In this document: piece after piece, positions 59,216 to 64,000 of the stretch
Numbering within the stretch: the first letter of the stretch is position 1
Layout of the letters: every line of letters starts with the position of its first letter
NCBI RefSeq assembly: GCF_900474185.1
Contig: NZ_UCNW01000011.1
Span: 62,001-126,000, forward strand
Reading direction: 5' to 3'
DNA: 64,000 nt
From: Synechococcus sp. UW69
GTDB taxonomy: Bacteria > Cyanobacteriota > Cyanobacteriia > PCC-6307 > Cyanobiaceae
The notes under the pieces: model-generated
Database searches by the model: none
What the model was told of the DNA's origin: nothing
The model's input: only the letters and a program-made list of their open reading frames with translations
Made by a program: the position numbers and the translations under genes

Positions 59216-60433
59216 TTAGCGCACAGGGTCCCCAGAGCGACGCGCGGAAAGCTGGCGGAACCAGGCGATGTATTGGTCCGGACCGTCGGGCATCAGCACG
59301 TCAATCCGCAGGGAATCCTCTGGATCGGTGATTCCTTGCAAGCTCCCATCGGCATGGCTGGGCCGATCCACTTCGCCATGGCTGCTGTCGACGAGAACAA
59401 CGCGGTTGGGTTGACCACACCAGGCCCCGAGGTCCTGCAACAGGTTGAGGAAGCCTCGATCACTGCCGCCTCTCAGCCACCCCGTGCCATCAGCTGATGC
59501 CGTGGAGGTAACGGTGTCGCCCACCCCCACCAACAAGGGCATCCGTTCCGCGGGGATCCGCTCCTTAACCAAGGCCAACAGCGCATCGGGGGAGTGGGGA
59601 GCCGTTCTCACATTGAAGGCATCACCCAAAGGGGATTCACCCCAACGGCGCTTGATGTGCTGATTGAGCAGCACCAGAAGGCCAGCCTCCTTGATGGAAC
59701 CTGTGAGCATGAATTGAATGTCGGTGGTTCCGACATCCCCGAAAGCAGCGGGTTTGATCCGTTCATCCCCTTGTGCATCACGGCCCAGGTTGGGAGCCAC
59801 ATGCAAAAAGAAAGACCCCTCCAACCCCTGATCTGCAGCTTCAGAAAGCAACTGATGCATCAGCTCAGACAGCATGGTCTGAAGAGCCTGCTGACAAGTC
59901 ACATCACCGGGGACAAAAGCAAAAATCCCATTGAGATTGATCGTCGGTGAGACCTGGGTGTCCAACACGGCGGCTTTGGCAACCTGAGCCAGGTCGTCTC
60001 CATGCAGCTGCGGAAGCAGGGCCGGCAGCCGTTCCATCAGCAGGGCTTCCATCCTGCTGGGGGCTTGAGCAAGGAAGGTCATTTCCTCCTGCGAGACGCC
60101 GGGATGGCTTAGGTCGCCAAAGCGATCCTGCAACTGCACCCCTCCAGCCGCCAGACCCGGCAGATAACGCCCCTCACGTTTGGGTAAATCGGGATCCGCC
60201 AGGGCCTGTTCCACGAGACGGTTCACCCCGCGACGGCCCTCATGTTCACCATTGGTCAACACAGCGAATTGGCCATCCAGGGCAGCGACTGCTTCCACAT
60301 AGGCAGGATCCATGCACCGTGTCAGTGGATCCTTCACGAGTTGCATGCAGACGCCATCGAGGTCCTGCACGATCAACAGGTCTTCAGCACCTGTGAGCTC
60401 TTGCAGGAACTGGTCGGGCGTCAGACGGGGCAT
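59216..60433 (-). CDS. stpA: Glucosylglycerol 3-phosphate phosphatase
   Basis: 405 residues. StpA dephosphorylates glucosylglycerol phosphate to the compatible solute glucosylglycerol, the second step after GgpS. The HAD-like motif IVQDLDGVCMQLVKDPLTRC near the N-terminus, TNGEHEGRRGVNRLVEQALA, DVGTTDIQFMLTGSIKEAGL and LVGVGDTVTSTASADGTGWL are the family blocks. Cytosolic, salt acclimation. The partner ggpS is not in the window. Divergent from the Rieske gene. Confidence 0.88.
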   Translation of the reverse strand: MPRLTPDQFLQELTGAEDLLIVQDLDGVCMQLVKDPLTRCMDPAYVEAVAALDGQFAVLTNGEHEGRRGVNRLVEQALADPDLPKREGRYLPGLAAGGVQLQDRFGDLSHPGVSQEEMTFLAQAPSRMEALLMERLPALLPQLHGDDLAQVAKAAVLDTQVSPTINLNGIFAFVPGDVTCQQALQTMLSELMHQLLSEAADQGLEGSFFLHVAPNLGRDAQGDERIKPAAFGDVGTTDIQFMLTGSIKEAGLLVLLNQHIKRRWGESPLGDAFNVRTAPHSPDALLALVKERIPAERMPLLVGVGDTVTSTASADGTGWLRGGSDRGFLNLLQDLGAWCGQPNRVVLVDSSHGEVDRPSHADGSLQGITDPEDSLRIDVLMPDGPDQYIAWFRQLSARRSGDPVR

Positions 60434-60545
60434 GGAGATTCAGAGATGTCGCTTCAGACGAATGCACAACAGTGCAATTTCTTCGCGCAACTCCTTAGTT
60501 CCAAACGAGTGAGAAGTCCAGTGGCGGAGGCACGGAGCAGCGCTG

Positions 60546-61916
60546 ATGGCAAGCGAAATACCGCGGTCAAGCCATCCGGCTAGCGAACATGGCGGCCTTG
60601 ATGCTCCTGCCATGAACCCCACCTGGACCGAACAGTGGTGGCCCATCAGCTATGTGCAGGACCTCGACCCTAAAAAGCCGAGTCGATTCACCCTGCTAGA
60701 GCGGGATCTGGTGATCTGGTGGGATAACAGCAAGGAACGCTGGCGAGTGTTCCCCGATGTCTGCCCCCACCGTTTGGTTCCCCTCAGCGAAGGTCGGATC
60801 AACGACGAAGGGCTCCTTGAATGTCCGTATCACGGCTGGAGTTTCGATGGCAGCGGCCAGTGCCAGCGCGTGCCGCAAGCGCTCGAGAACACTCAGCCCA
60901 ACAACCGGCGGTCCCGCTGCGCCAGCTTGCCGACAGCGACGGGGCAGGGACTGCTGTTCGTCTGGATGGGTGCCCCCGATGCCGCAGACCCAAGTCAGCT
61001 CCCCCTGGTTCCAGCTCTTGAAGACAATCCCGAAAGCTGGACGGTGCAGGACACCTTCCGGGATCTCCCCATGGATGCGGTGACCCTGCTGGAAAACGTG
61101 CTCGACGTCAGTCACGTTCCTTTCACCCACCACAAAACCGTGGGCAAGCGGGACAACGCTGCCCCCGTTGAAGCCAAAGTCACCCATGAAGACGCTGATG
61201 GCTTCGAAGCGTTCTGGGAGGAGGGGCCTCGGCGGGGCAAGCTCGGCGCCCAGTCCACCTGCTTTCGGGCTCCCCAACTGATGTGGCACGACCTAACCGC
61301 CAAGGGGTTCGGCCGCATCCTCACCGTTGTGTATGCCGTCCCGATCCGACGCGGAGAGTGCCGCCTGTTCGCCCGCTTCCCCTTCCAGTTCCAATCAGCG
61401 TTACCTCGCATCCTGATCGGATTGCGTCCCCGCTGGTTGCAGCACATCGGGAACCACAAGGTGCTGGAGGACGATCAGGTATTTCTGCACTGGCAGGAAC
61501 GGGTGCTCGAGCGGGCCGGCGGTAGCTCCGCCGTGGAGCGCAGCTTTTTTATGCCCACAACTTCAGACGTCTACGTCGCTGCCCTGCATCGCTGGTTGAA
61601 CGCCAACGGCGGCGAGCCCTTTGCAGGGCAACGCCTACCACCCAGGCAAACCACAACAGAGCTCATGGATCGGTACCTCAGCCACACCATCCATTGCCGC
61701 AGCTGCTCTGCAGCTTTGGCGAACATTCGAAAGGCTCGTCCATGGACCTGGGCGTTGCTCTGGGGATCCTCAACTCTCGTGGGCATCGGACAGGGCACCC
61801 CCTGGAGCAGCATCGGCTTGGTCACCGCCGCAGTGACGGGCCTGGGACTGCGACAGCTCAACCTCTGGGAGCAAGGGCTCACTGTCGGCAACGGCTTGGC
61901 TCCTCGCAACGGCTGA
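60546..61916 (+). CDS. Rieske non-heme iron oxygenase, pheophorbide a oxygenase (PaO/Tic55)-like
   Basis: 456 residues (an ATG 22 codons later, MNPTWTEQWW, is also plausible). Rieske [2Fe-2S] motif CPHRLVPLSEG...ECPYHGWSF near 75-105, mononuclear iron site LLENVLDVSHVPFTHHKT near 185, and the C-terminal TIHCRSCSAALANIRKARPW with a CxxC typical of PaO/Tic55 proteins. Hydrophobic segments at the C-terminal end anchor it in the membrane. Chlorophyll breakdown or a related oxygenase role; the substrate is not established for the cyanobacterial members. Confidence 0.88.
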   Translation: MASEIPRSSHPASEHGGLDAPAMNPTWTEQWWPISYVQDLDPKKPSRFTLLERDLVIWWDNSKERWRVFPDVCPHRLVPLSEGRINDEGLLECPYHGWSFDGSGQCQRVPQALENTQPNNRRSRCASLPTATGQGLLFVWMGAPDAADPSQLPLVPALEDNPESWTVQDTFRDLPMDAVTLLENVLDVSHVPFTHHKTVGKRDNAAPVEAKVTHEDADGFEAFWEEGPRRGKLGAQSTCFRAPQLMWHDLTAKGFGRILTVVYAVPIRRGECRLFARFPFQFQSALPRILIGLRPRWLQHIGNHKVLEDDQVFLHWQERVLERAGGSSAVERSFFMPTTSDVYVAALHRWLNANGGEPFAGQRLPPRQTTTELMDRYLSHTIHCRSCSAALANIRKARPWTWALLWGSSTLVGIGQGTPWSSIGLVTAAVTGLGLRQLNLWEQGLTVGNGLAPRNG

Positions 61917-62369
61917 TCAAGGCAACGGCAGCAAGCTCGGCTTCACCTTGCCCTCAATATCGACCTTGCCTCCAATCGTGATTTTGTCTGCAACAGACAC
62001 ATCTGCTCGCACAGCAAGCGGTTGATCAGCCGTGACGGACAGCTGCCCTTCCACTCCGCTGACCCGAGCATCGGCATTCACCGTCACTGCTCCCGCAATC
62101 GATTTCACCGACACGGGGCCTTCAATCGCAAGAGGGACATCTCCGGAGATGGTCACCTGCTCCTGCACCACCACCGGTAAAGGCGTATCTGAGCGGATGG
62201 TGACGCTGGGGGGAAGGACCAGCTTGTCCACCTGCAATCCACCCTCAATCGCAATGGGGATAGGCCGACTGAGCAGCTTTATTGCCGTGGCCGCCAAAAC
62301 CAGGCTGGACAAGACGACCGCCGCAGGCCAGCGGTACGCCATCAGCAGATCACGGCTGGACACAGGCAT
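61917..62369 (-). CDS. Membrane-anchored beta-repeat protein
   Basis: 150 residues. One membrane helix (PAAVVLSSLVLAATAIKLL) near residue 15-33, then a run of short alternating strands: VTIRSDTPLPVVVQEQVTI, SGDVPLAIEGPVSVKSIAGA, VSGVEGQLSVTADQPLAVRA, DKITIGGKVDIEGKVK. A regular strand-turn pattern with about 16-18 residues per turn suggests a beta-solenoid or a shaft outside the membrane. Convergent with the Rieske gene, with stops almost touching. Function unknown. Confidence 0.6.
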   Translation of the reverse strand: MPVSSRDLLMAYRWPAAVVLSSLVLAATAIKLLSRPIPIAIEGGLQVDKLVLPPSVTIRSDTPLPVVVQEQVTISGDVPLAIEGPVSVKSIAGAVTVNADARVSGVEGQLSVTADQPLAVRADVSVADKITIGGKVDIEGKVKPSLLPLP

Positions 62370-62667
62370 GTGAACAATGACTTGAGCGCATTACAGCGTG
62401 TTTGGAGCAAACACGCTCGCCAAGAGGCCATCGCCACCTCTCGATCGACACATCAAGGGGAATCAAGCGACAGAGAAATTCAAAAACCATCAAACAAGGG
62501 CAATTACTGAAGACTTCGAAGTACCGGATTAAAACTAAAAATTGAATACCTTTTAAACACAATCCTGCCTAGCAAACTCACCATAACCCCCGAAACAAAC
62601 CAACCCCCTAGGCAATGTAAATGTCAGGGAGCACCATAAGAGCTAGCATAGTTTTGATCGCTAACCA
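62370..62667. other. Upstream region of the GST gene
   Basis: AT-rich, about 300 bases. No gene. AGCATAGTTTTGATCG at about 62645 could be part of a promoter. A run of short A/T tracts near 62500-62600. Confidence 0.35.
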
Positions 62668-63234
62668 GTGATGACTCTTTATCTCTACGGCGGCCCCAAG
62701 ACCCGTGCATCGATGCCGAAATGGTATGCGGCAGAAAAAGGGATTTCCTACAATTACGTCAACGTTGACCTGGCAGCTCGCCAAAATCTTGCACCGAGTT
62801 ATTTGGAGGTGAATCCTTTCGGCAAGTTACCTGCCCTTAAAGACGACAGCAATGGATTAATGCTATTTGAGTCAGGCGCCATTCTTCAATATCTCTCCGA
62901 GAACTACACCAACGAAGTCAAAGATCCAGCAACACGAGCCTCCATCAGCCAGTGGATTCTTTTCGCCAACTCCACACTGGCGATCGCTTTATTCGTTCCC
63001 TCCAATAAGGAACGGGAGTTTCCAAGACTGATGGCGACACTGAATGACCTCTACAGCAAGAAAAAGTTTTTAGTGGGGGATTGCTGGACAGCCGCCGATT
63101 GCGCAGTCAATGCATATCTTGGCTACCTCCCCATTTTTTATCCCAACGAAGATCTCTCAGCCTATCCAGAAATCCAGTCCCTCAATCAGCGAACACGTTC
63201 CAACCAAAATTACAGGCAGATCATGGGCCTTTGA
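62668..63234 (+). CDS. Glutathione S-transferase family protein
   Basis: 188 residues (start at 62668 or the ATG three bases later). N-terminal thioredoxin-like half: LYLYGGPKTRASMPKWYAAE, VNPFGKLPALKD (the cis-Pro block), LFESGAILQYLSENY (glutathione-binding ES). C-terminal helical half: VGDCWTAADCAVNAYLGYLP (the GST N-capping D). Probably a detoxifying or glutathione-dependent reductase; the substrate is unknown. Codon use is AT-richer than the flanking core genes. Confidence 0.88.
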   Translation: MMTLYLYGGPKTRASMPKWYAAEKGISYNYVNVDLAARQNLAPSYLEVNPFGKLPALKDDSNGLMLFESGAILQYLSENYTNEVKDPATRASISQWILFANSTLAIALFVPSNKEREFPRLMATLNDLYSKKKFLVGDCWTAADCAVNAYLGYLPIFYPNEDLSAYPEIQSLNQRTRSNQNYRQIMGL

Positions 63235-63753
63235 CCCAACCTGAGCTGAGGTTCACTTGTTAGCGAGAGAGCAAAATTCAAAACCTCAAAACCAGCAAAA
63301 TATTCACCTCAGAGCTTAAAGAGCAAGAAGCAACATAAGGTCCACATGACTGCAAAATCACCCGATAACAAATTCACAGCTTGTTATTGACCACATCAGG
63401 GCTATCGTCCCGCACGATATCGGGAGCAGCTTTCGACTCTGGCCCCAACCAAGCTCCGAAAAAAAAGACGCACATTGCTGACTTCAAGAGATTCAAATAA
63501 AACTCCAGTCAGATCATTTATCTGTTCCTACATCCTCAAGCTTGGACCAACCAAGATTCACGAAGAGAATCATCATCAATTTCAAAGCATCTCACCATCG
63601 TCCTTGGAGTGAATTGATCTCTCCCACTCCAACATCAACCCATCGCCCCAATCGCACCAAAAAAACCATGACGGAAGCCTCCGCATCGTGATTGGGAACG
63701 GTATTTGTCTGCTATGAGCAGTTTCACGCAGGGCGCTGCTTAGTCTTGCCGCC
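63235..63753. other. Gap without a supported gene
   Basis: About 520 AT-rich bases. A minus-strand frame is open here but overlaps the start of the next gene and has no coding character. No terminator recognised. Confidence 0.4.
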
Positions 63754-64000
63754 ATGCGCAACTCCTTCTTCGACCAAAGCCTGGATGCCGGAGCGATAAG
63801 GCGGCGCGTGCAAGAGCTGTCGAACGGCAAGGTCGGCTTCTACAGCGTCGGGCTCTACCCCGCATCCCTGGCTTACAACTGCGCCATGCAGAACGCGGAA
63901 GGGCGTCTGCTGTTAGCCCCACGTCCAGGCCGGGACCTGCTGGGAGCCTTCCCCAGAGAAACGATTGCCAACATGGATGACGAGCACGTGGAGACAGTGC
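63754..64000 (+). CDS. Hypothetical protein, N-terminal part (runs off the window)
   Basis: At least 82 residues: MRNSFFDQSLDAGAIRRRVQ, then ELSNGKVGFYSVGLYPASLA and EGRLLLAPRPGRDLLGAFPR. The sequence is GC-rich and coding-like. No domain recognised in the visible part. Confidence 0.6.
   Translation, partial: MRNSFFDQSLDAGAIRRRVQELSNGKVGFYSVGLYPASLAYNCAMQNAEGRLLLAPRPGRDLLGAFPRETIANMDDEHVETV

Overview
The window looks like a chromosome segment of a marine picocyanobacterium, most likely Synechococcus (subcluster 5.1 type). The support is the chlorophyll-binding antenna protein IsiA, a high-light-inducible protein, PsbY, the chlorophyll cyclase factor Ycf54, the carotenoid isomerase CrtH, the glucosylglycerol-phosphate phosphatase StpA, a pheophorbide-oxygenase-like Rieske protein, and several families largely confined to marine cyanobacteria (DUF1651, DUF3764, DUF3721, TIGR02450, DUF6761). 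No CRISPR array, rRNA operon or IS transposase was seen.

Layout. 0-21.4 kb is ordinary core genome: recD(partial)-recB and recC on the minus strand, a phosphoesterase, ycf54-pdxJ, an acyltransferase, bolA-grxD, an OmpR-type regulator with an abnormal receiver, crtH, a CDF transporter, trmFO, psbY, a gamma-carbonic-anhydrase-like protein, tRNA-Lys, an FAD oxidoreductase and tRNA-Pro.

21.4-31.5 kb is a well delimited integrative element inserted in the 3' half of tRNA-Pro. A 106-bp direct repeat (tRNA 3' end plus its terminator) marks both ends, a tyrosine recombinase sits beside the right end, and paired 11-bp repeats next to both ends look like integrase arm sites. Inside are an excisionase/MerR-like protein, a primase-helicase, a small-terminase-like protein, a malate/lactate-dehydrogenase-like cargo gene and a group of small AT-richer or Cys-rich genes. 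No capsid, portal or tail gene was recognised. This gene set resembles phage satellites and the tycheposons described in Prochlorococcus.

31.5-44 kb is a gene-poor accessory region dominated by proteins under 100 residues (single-membrane-segment, zinc-ribbon and secreted types). It also holds one polytopic membrane protein, gene remnants (VanZ, NadC), hli, a TerB-like protein and a DUF427 protein. 44-64 kb returns to denser core and accessory genes: histone-deacetylase-like and PNPOx-like proteins, a PiT-like membrane protein, isiA with a strong terminator, an isolated L33 gene, a 2OG-Fe(II) oxygenase, a Fur/PerR regulator, a DUF3721/ArsS cluster, stpA, a Rieske oxygenase and a GST.

The least explained signal is at 52.77-53.29 kb: three tandem units of about 212 bp, each starting with a nested hairpin (outer CGCTGG/CCAGCG, inner CTGACT/AGTCAG) followed by two more hairpins. 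A diverged fourth copy at 33.17-33.22 kb keeps the nested hairpin with a compensatory change in the outer stem. I read this as a candidate family of structured RNAs. All functional calls rest on reading the sequence and on family knowledge; no database search was run.
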